Of a stretch of DNA of 64,000 nt, positions 22,470 to 32,253 are shown piece after piece (positions within the stretch are counted from its first letter, which is position 1; every line of letters starts with the position of its first letter). The notes under the pieces are model-generated. The model was given only the letters and a program-made list of their open reading frames with translations, made no database searches and was not told the origin of the DNA. Location of the stretch: the NCBI GenBank assembly GCA_030145305.1, contig JAQYVX010000002.1, forward strand, positions 1 through 64,000, read 5' to 3'. This DNA comes from Halarcobacter sp. (lineage in GTDB: Bacteria; Campylobacterota; Campylobacteria; Campylobacterales; Arcobacteraceae). The translations under genes and the position numbers were made by a program.

Positions 22470-25400
22470 TTACCCAACTTCAATAAAACTCGTCCCATCA
22501 CCTTTAGGAACAACTTTTATCTGTAAGGGTATTCTTTCTTTCAATGCTTCCACATGAGAAATCACACCGACCATTTTTCCGCTATTTTGGAGTAAATTTA
22601 GTGCATTTAGTGCTGTTTCTAAACTATCTTCATCTAGTGTTCCAAATCCTTCATCTAAGAAGAGTGAATCTATGGCTATCTTTTGACTTGCCAACTCTGA
22701 AAGTCCAAGTGCTAGGGCTAGACTTACGATGAAGCTTTCACCTCCGGATAGAGTACTAACTGGTCTGATTACATTTCCTTGGAAGCTATCACATACTTCT
22801 ATTTCTAGGAGTTGTTTTTGCTCAGTGCTTCTTTGTAGTTCATATCTACTTGATAACAGACTCAAGTGATTGTTTGCTAGGCTTATTAGTTGGTCTAGTG
22901 TGATGCCTTGGGCAAATTTGGCAAATTTATTTCCATCTGCTGAACCTATCATTTCATTTAGTTTTACCCATACTTTGAAGGCTTCTTTTTTAAGCTCAAG
23001 TTTTTGTATTTTTTCTTTGTGGTTTTGGCTATCTTCTTCGTTTCTTTTTAGTGTTTGAGTTAAAGCTCCAATAATCAGTTGTAGTTCATCTATTTTTGAT
23101 TGTATTTCTTGAAGTTCTTGGATTACCTCATCGATTGGCTTGGATTTTGTATTTTCCTGCTCTTCGTTATTATGTTCTTTTTTATGCTCTATTAATTTTT
23201 GTAGAGTATCTTCTCTTAGAGTTTTATAGTTATTATACTTTTCATCTATGTTCTTACAAAACAAAGATAATTCTTCTCTTTGCTCTTTTGGTAAAATTGC
23301 CTTTTTAAAGCCTGCAATGTCTTCAAAGTTATTTGTTGTAAGTTCTGCATCAAGTTTTTGTTTTTTTTGCTCATAGATGTTTTTGTTTGCTTGTATACGC
23401 TCTTTTACTTGGCTTTCTTGTTTTTGAAGTTCTTCTTCTGTTGTTTTTAGTTTTGTTAACTCTTGATTTAATATCTTTTCTTTATTTTGTATCGTTTCAT
23501 ATGTAGAGTTTACTTCTATTTCGTATAGGTCTATATTTGATATATTTAAGATATTTGTACTTTTTTCTTTTTGTTCTTTGATGAACTCTTCATACTTTGT
23601 CTTTGTATTAGTTTCTGTTTGTAGTATCGTTTTTATATTTGCTAGTTTTGTTTCTAATTCGTTTATTTCTAAAGCTTTTTGATTTTTTTGTGTTTCTAAA
23701 TCTTTTATATGCTTTTGTTTTAGTATATATGTTTCTTTTTTATTGTTTAGAACTTCATAGTTATTTTTATAGCTTACCTCATCAAATTCTATGCTGTATT
23801 CTTTGTATTGTTCTACTAGTTCTTTCTTTAAAGAGTTTAAGTTGTTTATATATTTTTCGTAATCTTTTTCTAACTGCTTTTTATCGCTTAAGACTTGCGT
23901 TAGCTCTTTTTCTTTTTCTATAAACCTTGCGTATGAAATAGCATAGTTATTGTTTGCCTCATCTCTTTGTTTTAAAAGAAGTTCTTTATCTTCTCTTCTT
24001 TGTTTGATACTATTTAGCTTTGTGTTTAATAAGTCTAGTTCTTCTTGTATATTTAGCTTTACGTCATTTATCTCTTTTTGAAGTAGTTCATGTAGTTCTT
24101 CATGCAGTTCTTCGTAGAGTGGTTTTTGATACTCTTCTATTTTCTTCAGTTCTAGGCTTATACTCTCTATCTTTGAATCAAGAACTACAAGGTTTTTATT
24201 TTCTGTATTTAGTTCAGATTCTTCTTTTGTTAATACTTGTTCTTTTTCTTTTATAAGCTTAATAGTTTTATCTGTGTCCACTATAGTATGATTGTCTATA
24301 TAAGGATGATTTGTAGAACCACAAAGATAACACTCCTCACCCTCTTTTAAAGCTTCTCTATCCTCTTCATACTTTTTGATTAGTAGTTCTGCATCTTTCT
24401 TTTCTCGCAGTGTATTAATATGTACTTTTAACTCATGTACTAAAGATTGTTTTGTTTGTATACTTTGTTTTAAAGATGCTTGTTCTTGTATATGCTTTGT
24501 TTTTAACTCTTCTTCATTTGCTATTCTATTTTTATACTCTACATACTGCATATATGACTTTTGTAAAGATTCTTGCTTTTTTACTTTTACTCTTAGCTTC
24601 TCTTCTTCTTGGCTATCATCTTTTGAATTTGCTTCTATTTGTACATACTCTTTGTTTATATTCTCATATATAGCTTTTAACTCTTTTGTTTGCTTATCTA
24701 AAAGTTCAACACTAGACTTTTGCAGACTCTCATCTTTGAGAGCTTGTTCCTTTTGTGTATGTATATCTTTTACTGTTGTAGTATATGAACTGTACTCTTC
24801 TATGTTCTTTTTTAACAAAGGCAATAACTCTATTAGTTTTTCATCTTTACTATTTCTTTGTAAAAACTGCTTTTCTATTGTTAGTTTATCTTCTATACTT
24901 GTATATTCACTTCTTTTTGATTCTAAGTCTTTTATAAAAGTGTTGTATTCTTTTTCTTTTGTTTGTATATAGGCAATTAAGACATCTAAGCTTTTTTGTT
25001 TTTCATTTATCTGTGTTTGGAGTGTTCTTACTTCTTTTATCTTTTTTGTTTGAATGTCGAAGTTTTCTTTTGATTTTATTGCTTCTTTTTGACTTTCTTC
25101 ATATTGTAATTGTTTTAAAGATAATTTCTCTTTTAATTCTTTTAATTCATCACCCAATTTAATATAAGTTTCTTCATCTCTTTTTATATCACTCTCTAAA
25201 CTATTTTGTTGTGTATATAAAGACTCTATATTTAAAGCTTTGTTTGCAAGTACAAGGGCTTTAAATTTATCTTTTTTATCTTCTTTTTCTTTTGATATAG
25301 AAGAAAATAGTTCGTTATATTTGATATTGTCTGATTCTAACTTAGCTAGTGTTTCTATCCATGTTTTTATTTTTATTAATTCTTTTTCTTTTTTATCTAA

Positions 25401-26090
25401 CTCTAGTTTTTGTTTTCTATTTTCATCTAAGGCTTTTGATTTTTCTTCTACTTCAGTAATTTCTAAAAGTTGCGTGGAGTCTAATATTTTTTTATCTGTA
25501 TTTATTTCAGATTCAAAAAACTTATGTGTATCATATATCTCTTTTGATATTTTTGCATAGATTTGAGTACCAGTCATTTTTTCTAAAAGAGTTGACCTCT
25601 CTTTTTCATCTGCTTTTAAAAAGGCATCAAATCCACCTTGGGCTAAAACCATTGATTGTTTAAATCTATCAAAATCTAAGCCTGATAATTCTTCTACATA
25701 TTTAGGTACATCTCGTAAGCTTGATTTTATTACCTTAGATGTTAATACATCAGATATTTCCATTTTCGCACTTTGAAACTTTCCCTGCGCATTTTTTCTA
25801 GCTCTTTTTTGGCTCCAAGAAGAACGATAGATTTTTCCTTTTATTTCAAACTCAACTTCACACAAACATTCTCCTGTATGTCTTGACATTAGTTCATTTG
25901 GTGGAGTTTTAAGTCTAGGAGTTCTTCCATATAAAGCACAAGTGATAATATCTAGGATTGTACTCTTCCCTGAACCTGTTGGCCCAGTGATTGCAAAAAG
26001 AGCATTGTCATTTAGAAAAGTTGTGAAATCTATTTCGAATTCACCTTTAAGTGAGTTAATATTTAGTGATTTGACTTTTAATATTTTCAT
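22470..26090 (-). CDS. sbcC: Exonuclease SbcC subunit (SMC-like ATPase with zinc hook)
   Basis: A 1206-residue Rad50-type ATPase. Walker A is ITGPTGSGKST (residues about 34-44). The Q-loop region LAQGGFDAFL is followed by a very long coiled coil broken by the zinc-hook ECYLCGSTNHPY. The C-terminal lobe has LSGGESFIVSLALAL and Walker B LFLDEGFGTLDED. With SbcD it opens DNA hairpins and trims double-strand ends, an activity known to act on long palindromes. Its ATG overlaps the sbcD stop codon by one base. The AT-rich coiled-coil region gives several spurious plus-strand frames. Confidence 0.95.
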   Translation of the reverse strand: MKILKVKSLNINSLKGEFEIDFTTFLNDNALFAITGPTGSGKSTILDIITCALYGRTPRLKTPPNELMSRHTGECLCEVEFEIKGKIYRSSWSQKRARKNAQGKFQSAKMEISDVLTSKVIKSSLRDVPKYVEELSGLDFDRFKQSMVLAQGGFDAFLKADEKERSTLLEKMTGTQIYAKISKEIYDTHKFFESEINTDKKILDSTQLLEITEVEEKSKALDENRKQKLELDKKEKELIKIKTWIETLAKLESDNIKYNELFSSISKEKEDKKDKFKALVLANKALNIESLYTQQNSLESDIKRDEETYIKLGDELKELKEKLSLKQLQYEESQKEAIKSKENFDIQTKKIKEVRTLQTQINEKQKSLDVLIAYIQTKEKEYNTFIKDLESKRSEYTSIEDKLTIEKQFLQRNSKDEKLIELLPLLKKNIEEYSSYTTTVKDIHTQKEQALKDESLQKSSVELLDKQTKELKAIYENINKEYVQIEANSKDDSQEEEKLRVKVKKQESLQKSYMQYVEYKNRIANEEELKTKHIQEQASLKQSIQTKQSLVHELKVHINTLREKKDAELLIKKYEEDREALKEGEECYLCGSTNHPYIDNHTIVDTDKTIKLIKEKEQVLTKEESELNTENKNLVVLDSKIESISLELKKIEEYQKPLYEELHEELHELLQKEINDVKLNIQEELDLLNTKLNSIKQRREDKELLLKQRDEANNNYAISYARFIEKEKELTQVLSDKKQLEKDYEKYINNLNSLKKELVEQYKEYSIEFDEVSYKNNYEVLNNKKETYILKQKHIKDLETQKNQKALEINELETKLANIKTILQTETNTKTKYEEFIKEQKEKSTNILNISNIDLYEIEVNSTYETIQNKEKILNQELTKLKTTEEELQKQESQVKERIQANKNIYEQKKQKLDAELTTNNFEDIAGFKKAILPKEQREELSLFCKNIDEKYNNYKTLREDTLQKLIEHKKEHNNEEQENTKSKPIDEVIQELQEIQSKIDELQLIIGALTQTLKRNEEDSQNHKEKIQKLELKKEAFKVWVKLNEMIGSADGNKFAKFAQGITLDQLISLANNHLSLLSSRYELQRSTEQKQLLEIEVCDSFQGNVIRPVSTLSGGESFIVSLALALGLSELASQKIAIDSLFLDEGFGTLDEDSLETALNALNLLQNSGKMVGVISHVEALKERIPLQIKVVPKGDGTSFIEVG

Positions 26091-27286
26091 TAAATTGTTA
26101 CCTTCTCTACAATTTTTCTGAAATTTAAGTTTATCTCTTCAACAAACTCTTTATCTTCTATTTTTTCTAATTCTAGTCTTCTTGTAAATACATCATTAGG
26201 AGTAAGTTCATCTAAGCTTGTTACTTTTAACTCTTTTGCTTCTAATTTCTTTTGTGTTCTATCTATTTTAATTGCTAAGATGATTAAGTTAAGTTCATCT
26301 GCAAATTCTCTTATAGCTTGATTTGCAAACATTGGGTTTTCATCATTTAGATGTATTTCTATCCATGTCGTTTTATCATCACAGCATTTAAGGTCACTTT
26401 TGATTGATTCAAGATTACCTTTTATAACTTGTAGTTTTCTTTTGATGGGTATTTCTATTTCTTCTACTTCTACTTTGTTATCTTTGAATTCAATTATATT
26501 TATTTTCTTTTTTTGATTTGCTTCTGAAAAACTTAAAGGAATAGGAGAACCAGAATATCTAACATGATTACATCCAACTGTTTGATTTATATGTAAATGT
26601 CCTAAAGCTACATAATCAAAATACTTACCTAAAAAATCGCCACCAATATCAAGTGTCCCACCTATATAAATATCTCTTTCACTTTCACTTGTACGAGATC
26701 CCACAGTTGTAAGATGTCCAGTAGCTATGATAGGAAGATTATCTTCTTTTGTTAGCTTAGTTATTAAAGAGTTAGCTTCTTCATATACATTTGTATAGTG
26801 TTGTTTTATTCCATTATTTAGTGAAGATTCTTTTTGAGAAGTTGTTTGACCACTTACAGCCTTTCGTACAATACTATCTCTCAAAAAGGGAACTGCACAA
26901 ACTACACCTTGAAGTTTTTCTTCTTTATAAATAGGTATTAATTCATTTTCATCTTCATCTCCTGAAGTGATAACATATACATTCATAAATTCTAGTAATT
27001 GTTTAGGGGCTTTAAGAGTAGAAATAGAATCATGGTTTCCAGCAGTGATAATTACATATAGGTTTTTTATTGAGAATAATTGTTTTAAAAAATTATAATA
27101 AAGTTCTAATGCATAATTAGGAGGATTACCAGTATCGAAAATATCACCTGCAACTATAAGTACATCAATATCTTCTTTTTTTATTATTTTATGAAGCCAT
27201 GATAAAAAAGCTTTGTGTTCTTCTTCTCTACTTTTCCCCATAAACTTTTGGCCAATGTGCCAATCTGACGTATGTAAAACTTTCAT
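26090..27286 (-). CDS. sbcD: Exonuclease SbcD subunit (Mre11-type nuclease)
   Basis: A 398-residue metallophosphoesterase with the five Mre11 motifs: HTSDWHIGQ, AGDIFDTGNPP, TAGNHDS, IATGHLTT and ALGHLHINQ. It forms the nuclease core of the SbcCD complex that processes hairpins and protein-blocked DNA ends. It is upstream of and overlaps sbcC. The 217-base gap to the divergent TetR gene holds AT-rich DNA without a motif I can name with confidence. Confidence 0.95.
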   Translation of the reverse strand: MKVLHTSDWHIGQKFMGKSREEEHKAFLSWLHKIIKKEDIDVLIVAGDIFDTGNPPNYALELYYNFLKQLFSIKNLYVIITAGNHDSISTLKAPKQLLEFMNVYVITSGDEDENELIPIYKEEKLQGVVCAVPFLRDSIVRKAVSGQTTSQKESSLNNGIKQHYTNVYEEANSLITKLTKEDNLPIIATGHLTTVGSRTSESERDIYIGGTLDIGGDFLGKYFDYVALGHLHINQTVGCNHVRYSGSPIPLSFSEANQKKKINIIEFKDNKVEVEEIEIPIKRKLQVIKGNLESIKSDLKCCDDKTTWIEIHLNDENPMFANQAIREFADELNLIILAIKIDRTQKKLEAKELKVTSLDELTPNDVFTRRLELEKIEDKEFVEEINLNFRKIVEKVTI

Positions 27287-27503
27287 TGATGTCCTAAAAC
27301 AAGTTTATGTGATTATTAATTATGTTCATTTTATAAACATTATAAATTATAACTGTTATTGAAATAATACAATTATTATGGTTAAAAAATAATAATATTT
27401 TGATTGAATAAATTATTTTTAGGACTTTAGAATATACTTTTTATTTTAATTTAAAGTATCATGCGTTAATATCAAAATATTATCATAAAGGATAAAAAAT
27501 ACA

Positions 27504-28103
27504 TTGATAGAAGAAAATAAACGTTCAAGAGGACGACCAAAAACTTTAAATATAGAACATATTTTAGATGTAAGTATGAAAGCTTATTGGGAAGAAGGTA
27601 TTGAAACTATTTCACTTAATGAAATTTGTAAAAGAGCCCATGTCTCAAAACCTGGAATTTATCGTGAATTTAAAAATGATGACGGTTTAATAAAAGCTGT
27701 TTTACTTCACTATCAAAAGCAAGTATTACAACAAATCCACCAAATATTTAGATCTAATAAACCATTTGAAGAAGTATTAAATAAATATATTTTGATATTA
27801 ACAATTGAAAGTCCAAATTTAAATGGATGCTTATTTTTAAGATCACGTGATTCTAACTATCCATTAGGAGAAGAGAGTAAAAAACAAATAGACCTTATTC
27901 AAAAAGAGTTTGTTAGTTCATTTACACAATGGATTGAAGAAGCAAAACAAAAAAATGAATTTCCTCAAAATATCTCCACAGAACTTGCTGTTAATTATAT
28001 TGATGCACAAGTGAGTATTGCAATGACAAAAATCTTTAATGGTACAAAAGTATCAGATGTAAAAGATATGCTCACACTTGCTTTTTCTGTATTTAAAAAA
28101 TAA
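27504..28103 (+). CDS. TetR-family transcriptional regulator
   Basis: A 199-residue regulator. The N-terminal helix-turn-helix is typical: RSRGRPKTLNIEHIL, TISLNEICKRAHVSKPGIY, REFKNDDGLIKAVL. The start is a TTG at 27504; no in-frame ATG lies before the HTH, and AAGGA occurs 11 bases upstream. The C-terminal ligand domain has a lone cysteine (NLNGCLFLRSRDSNYP). It is followed after 102 bases, in the same direction, by the dehalogenase-like gene, which is its likely target. A GGTATT-AA-AATACC dyad lies between them. Confidence 0.88.
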   Translation: MIEENKRSRGRPKTLNIEHILDVSMKAYWEEGIETISLNEICKRAHVSKPGIYREFKNDDGLIKAVLLHYQKQVLQQIHQIFRSNKPFEEVLNKYILILTIESPNLNGCLFLRSRDSNYPLGEESKKQIDLIQKEFVSSFTQWIEEAKQKNEFPQNISTELAVNYIDAQVSIAMTKIFNGTKVSDVKDMLTLAFSVFKK

Positions 28104-28151
28104 AATTCAAACTTTCTATAAATAAATACCACACAGTAATTTAATTAAGTA

Positions 28152-28165
28152 GGTATTAAAATACC
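28152..28165. promoter_or_regulatory. Dyad GGTATTAAAATACC, possible TetR operator
   Basis: Six-base arms GGTATT and AATACC around two bases, 40 bases before the dehalogenase-like ATG and after the TetR gene. Its position suits regulation of the downstream gene. No experimental link is known. Confidence 0.4.
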
Positions 28166-28205
28166 AAATGGTACTATTTGTTAATTTAAATTTAAGGAAA
28201 GTATT

Positions 28206-29231
28206 ATGAAAAAAAGAAATTTTAAAAGAAATTTTATTGGATGCTTGATTCTTGGTACATTATTGATACCTACTCTAGTCACAAATGCACTTGCCGAAGC
28301 AATTATTTATGAACAGAATCCAGACCCTGTTATTTTTAATAAAGATATAACAAATAAAAAACAAAGACCTTTTATTGTTGATAAAAAAGAATATCCTTTT
28401 AAGAGTAATTGGTTCAAAAAAGATGGTGTTTCTATGCATTATATTGATGAAGGGAAAGGTATTCCAATTGTATTAACTCATGGAAATCCTGATTGGTCTT
28501 TTTTAAATAGAAATATCATAAAAGAACTTTCAAATGAAGCAAGGCTTATTGCTTTTGACTTACCAGGATTTGGGTTTTCTGATACTCCAAAAAACTATAA
28601 CTTCACACCACAAGAACATGTAGAATGGGTAAAAGCATTAATACATAATCATTTAAAATTAGATAAGTTTATTCTTGTTGTTCAAGATTGGGGTGGACCT
28701 ATTGGATTAACAGTTGCTACTGATAATCCTGAGAATATTTTAGGTTTGGTTATTTCAAATACTTGGGCATGGGAAGCAAATAAATCATTAAAAGAGTTTT
28801 CTCAATTAATGAAAACACCAAAAATGAAAAAATTAGTTATTGAAAATAATCAATTCGCTGATGCACTAATGAGTAGTATTTTAAATGAAAAGTCAAAAAA
28901 CAATAAAGTAATAACTGATGCATACAAAATGCCTTTCCCAACACCTAAATCAAGAAAAGGTACTTTGGTTTTTCCTCATCAAATAACTGATGCTAAACTT
29001 TGGTTAGATAAATTAGAAACAAAATTACCTCTACTTGCAGATAAACCAGTTGAATTTATTTTTGGAGAAAAAGATCCATGGCTAAGTGATCCTGCGACAA
29101 TTGCAAAATGGCGTTCTTTTTATCCTAATGGAAATGTTCAAATATTAGCTAATGTAAATCATTACACACAAGAAGATAGTCCTGAGAGTTTTGTATTTTC
29201 ATTAAGACGTATAATTAAAGAGATAAAATAA
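28206..29231 (+). CDS. Exported haloalkane-dehalogenase-like alpha/beta hydrolase
   Basis: 341 residues: a signal peptide (about 1-31, ending TNALAEA), then an alpha/beta-hydrolase fold. The oxyanion/halide loop is THGNPDWSF. The nucleophile elbow is VVQDWGGPIG, with aspartate instead of serine followed by the halide-binding tryptophan. The catalytic histidine lies in ANVNHYTQED. Asp nucleophile, Trp after it and Asn in HGNP are the residue set of haloalkane dehalogenases, which hydrolyse carbon-halogen bonds. Epoxide hydrolase or another halide-binding role is possible. A periplasmic location is inferred from the signal. An AAGGAAAG ribosome site precedes the ATG. Confidence 0.85.
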   Translation: MKKRNFKRNFIGCLILGTLLIPTLVTNALAEAIIYEQNPDPVIFNKDITNKKQRPFIVDKKEYPFKSNWFKKDGVSMHYIDEGKGIPIVLTHGNPDWSFLNRNIIKELSNEARLIAFDLPGFGFSDTPKNYNFTPQEHVEWVKALIHNHLKLDKFILVVQDWGGPIGLTVATDNPENILGLVISNTWAWEANKSLKEFSQLMKTPKMKKLVIENNQFADALMSSILNEKSKNNKVITDAYKMPFPTPKSRKGTLVFPHQITDAKLWLDKLETKLPLLADKPVEFIFGEKDPWLSDPATIAKWRSFYPNGNVQILANVNHYTQEDSPESFVFSLRRIIKEIK

Positions 29232-29371
29232 TTATGATATATTAGTCTCTACTATTACTTTTTGGCATACTTTGGGCATAAAAATTTATTAATTAGGTAC
29301 TTTATTAAAAAATAATAATTCAACAGATACAATAGATGCAAATATATAAAATTAATATCGAAGGTTTTATC

Positions 29372-31645
29372 ATGTCTCTTCAAGCTAAGAATTTTTATAA
29401 AATTTGGCCAAGTATTACACTTATAATTGGGCTTTTATTGAGTGCTCTTAGTGGGTGGTTCACCTATCAGCATTATGTGGAAAAAGAAAACTTACGCTTT
29501 AATTTGAAAAGTGAAGAAATAGCTCTCCTCGTGCGTGCTCGGATGACAGCATATGAGCAAGTTCTAAAAAGTGGAGTTGCTCTCTTTAAAGCTTCGGATA
29601 ATGTTTATCGTAATGAATGGGCAATATTTGTTAAAGAACATAAACTAAATGAAAATTTCAAAGGAATTCAAGGATTTGGCTACTCCGAAGTTGTTTACCC
29701 ACAAAATAGACAAGAACATGAAGAGCGTATAAGAAAAGAGGGATTTACTGATTTTAAAATACATCCAAAGGGAGAGAGGAAGTTATACACCTCTATAATA
29801 TACTTAGAGCCATTTGACAAGCGTAATATTAAGGCATTTGGTTATGATATGTTCTCTGAGCAAGTTAGAAGAGTAGCTATGACAAAAGCAATGCAAACGG
29901 GAGAAGCAACACTATCAGGCAAAATTACACTTGTTCAAGAATCTAACACAGATATTCAAGCTGGCTTTTTAATGTATTTGCCAGTTTATAAAAAAGGTTT
30001 CAAACTAGATACTCCCAAAAATAGAGCTTTAGCAATTCAAGGCTTTGTATATGCACCATTTCGTGCAAACGACCTAATGAACGGTATTCTAGGAACAATG
30101 TTTACTAACATAGATTTTGAAATTTACGATGAAAATTCTATTAGTAAAAAAAACATCCTCTATACATCTAGAATTAATGATAATAATAAACCAATATTGT
30201 ATAAAAAAATGAATGTTACGATGAATGGGCGTACTTGGCCCCTTATATTTAAGACACATAATATATCAGAAAGTGAAAATATTTACATAATGTTTCTTAT
30301 TCCAGGCCTTTTCCTAGTATTGACTTTCTTACTATATTTCTTACTAATTTCATTGATTAAGACAGAAGAGAATGCAGTACTTATTGCAAAAAAAGCTACT
30401 AAAGAGTTAAAAAACTCAGAAGAAAGACTTAGATATGCACTTGATGGTGCTGGAGATGGATTATGGGACTGGAATCTTGTGACAAATGAAGTCTTTTTTT
30501 CAAAACGATGGAAAGAGATGTTAGGATTTGCAGAAAATGAGCTAGATTCAACGTTAGATGAGTGGAACAATAGAATTCATCCTGAAGATTTAGAACAGGT
30601 TTATGCAGATAGAAAAGCACATATTGAAGGTAAAAGTGATACATACATAAATGAGCATAGAGTCAAATGTAAAGATGGTTCTTACGAATGGATGCTTGAT
30701 AGAGGTATTATAGTGAGTCGGAATGCTGAGGGTAGACCATTAAGAATGGTTGGTTCCCATAGTGATATTTCTAAGCGTAAACAGTCTGAATTGAAAATAG
30801 CAGAGTACTTGCAAATAATAGATAAAAATGTAATATCTGCAACAACTGATTTGAGTGGAAAGATACTGCAAGTATCACAAGCATTCTGTAATATTTCAGG
30901 ATATAGTAAAAATGAACTTCTTGGTAAAAATCATAATATTGTAAGGCATAAGGATATGCCAGATGCTATTTTTAAAGAGCTTTGGGAAACTATACAAAAT
31001 GATAATGTATGGGAAGGTGAAATTAAAAATAGACATAAAGATGGTTCAGCTTACTGGGTAGATGCTACTATATCTCCTGTTAAGAATGAAAAGGGTGAAA
31101 CTATTAGTTATGCAGCAATACGCCATGATATTACAGATAAAAAGCGTATTGAGGAACTATCTGTCACAGACAGACTGACACAGCTTTATAATCGCGTAAA
31201 ATTAGATGACCTTTTTACTATGCAACTTGCTTCAGCAGGAAGATACAAGACAAATTTTTCTGTAATTATAATAGATATAGACCACTTCAAAAGTATAAAT
31301 GACACTTGGGGACATCAAGCAGGTGACGATGTTTTAAAAGAGTTTGCGACAATTATAAAAAATAATATTCGAGAAACAGATTTCGCCGGTAGGTGGGGAG
31401 GTGAAGAATTTTTAATTTTAGCATCAGAAACTGACCTTAAAGGTGCAATTAAATTATCTGAAAAATTAAGAAATGTAATATCTTTATTTAAATTCTCATT
31501 TGCAGGAGACAAAACTGCAAGTTTTGGAGTGAGCTCATATCATGCAGGTGATGATGAAAAAACTATGATAAAACGAGCCGATGATGCCTTATATCGTGCA
31601 AAAGAAAATGGAAGAAACAGAGTAGAAGCAGAAGAATATAACTAA
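29372..31645 (+). CDS. Membrane diguanylate cyclase: CHASE - PAS - PAS - GGDEF
   Basis: About 757 residues. A membrane helix (about 10-30), a periplasmic CHASE domain (residues about 55-245, with FKGIQGFGYSEVV), and a second helix (about 298-325) lead to two PAS domains (DGAGDGLWDWNLVTNEVFF; TDLSGKILQVSQAFCNISGY) and a GGDEF domain. The active site is GGEEF and an RETD inhibitory site lies five residues upstream, so it should make c-di-GMP and show product inhibition. I chose the ATG at 29372 because GAAGG lies 7 bases before it. It could feed the LapD-type c-di-GMP receptor of the adhesin locus, but this is inference. Confidence 0.92.
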   Translation: MSLQAKNFYKIWPSITLIIGLLLSALSGWFTYQHYVEKENLRFNLKSEEIALLVRARMTAYEQVLKSGVALFKASDNVYRNEWAIFVKEHKLNENFKGIQGFGYSEVVYPQNRQEHEERIRKEGFTDFKIHPKGERKLYTSIIYLEPFDKRNIKAFGYDMFSEQVRRVAMTKAMQTGEATLSGKITLVQESNTDIQAGFLMYLPVYKKGFKLDTPKNRALAIQGFVYAPFRANDLMNGILGTMFTNIDFEIYDENSISKKNILYTSRINDNNKPILYKKMNVTMNGRTWPLIFKTHNISESENIYIMFLIPGLFLVLTFLLYFLLISLIKTEENAVLIAKKATKELKNSEERLRYALDGAGDGLWDWNLVTNEVFFSKRWKEMLGFAENELDSTLDEWNNRIHPEDLEQVYADRKAHIEGKSDTYINEHRVKCKDGSYEWMLDRGIIVSRNAEGRPLRMVGSHSDISKRKQSELKIAEYLQIIDKNVISATTDLSGKILQVSQAFCNISGYSKNELLGKNHNIVRHKDMPDAIFKELWETIQNDNVWEGEIKNRHKDGSAYWVDATISPVKNEKGETISYAAIRHDITDKKRIEELSVTDRLTQLYNRVKLDDLFTMQLASAGRYKTNFSVIIIDIDHFKSINDTWGHQAGDDVLKEFATIIKNNIRETDFAGRWGGEEFLILASETDLKGAIKLSEKLRNVISLFKFSFAGDKTASFGVSSYHAGDDEKTMIKRADDALYRAKENGRNRVEAEEYN

Positions 31646-31650
31646 AAAAG

Positions 31651-31683
31651 GCTAAGAATAAAAATCACTTCTTCCTATTCTTG
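31651..31683. terminator. Hairpin after the diguanylate cyclase gene
   Basis: GGCTAAGAATA and TATTCTTGGC pair over about 10 positions with one G:U. On the minus strand the hairpin is followed by six T, so it would terminate best in that direction. On the plus strand it closes the cyclase gene with a weaker tail. Confidence 0.5.
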
Positions 31684-31702
31684 GCTTACTTCAAATTATT
31701 AA

Positions 31703-32179
31703 AACATAAATATATTTTTAGTAGATAGAACATTACACCCAGTTTCAGGAATAAATAGAGATTTAAATATAGAAAAATATAATACTAAATATATTTATAA
31801 ACTAAATTAAAAGTTAAATTTAAAAGCAACTTTAATTGCTAAAAAAATAGATATTAATGGAGAAAAATATGGTGCTTATAGTTTTGAAGATAAAAACTAT
31901 TTTGCCACTGGTTTAAAACTTGCTGCAAACTATAATGGTTTTGTTGGTGGAATTGGTGCATTTTTCGGGAAAAGAGCTTTTACAGTTCTTGATGGTGGTA
32001 CAAAAGTTCAACATCACGCAATGGAACAAGATGAAACATATATGATAAGTCTAGGGAAAAAGTTTAAAGACTTTGATATTATGACAAAATACTCTTACCA
32101 AAATGGAAAAGAGCTACCTGAAAATACAGATGATGTAGATACAAAAGTTATATCTCTAATTTTAACTTATAAATTCTAA
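31703..32179 (+). pseudogene. Remnant of an outer-membrane porin (Opr-type), truncated and with internal stop
   Basis: One frame gives FLVDRTLHPVSGINRDLN ... YIYKLN, then TAA at 31808-31810, and continues in the same frame for 122 codons: KLNLKATLIAKKIDINGEKY, YSFEDKNYFATGLKLAANY, FVGGIGAFFGKRAF, and the end SLILTYKF. Amphipathic strands and the terminal phenylalanine are those of an outer-membrane beta barrel, most like the C-terminal half of Campylobacterota Opr porins. There is no start codon or signal peptide. The 5' half is lost, so the gene is dead. Confidence 0.75.
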
Positions 32180-32253
32180 AGATAAAAAAGGGACAAAATA
32201 AAGTCCCCTTTTAATGAAGTTTGATTCTCTTTTAGCATATTTACTCCTTGATA

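Noticed and set aside
23639-25560. Several plus-strand frames opposite sbcC
   Set aside because: They mirror the lysine/glutamate-rich coiled coil of SbcC, giving Leu/Phe/Ser-rich nonsense; sbcC itself is unmistakable.
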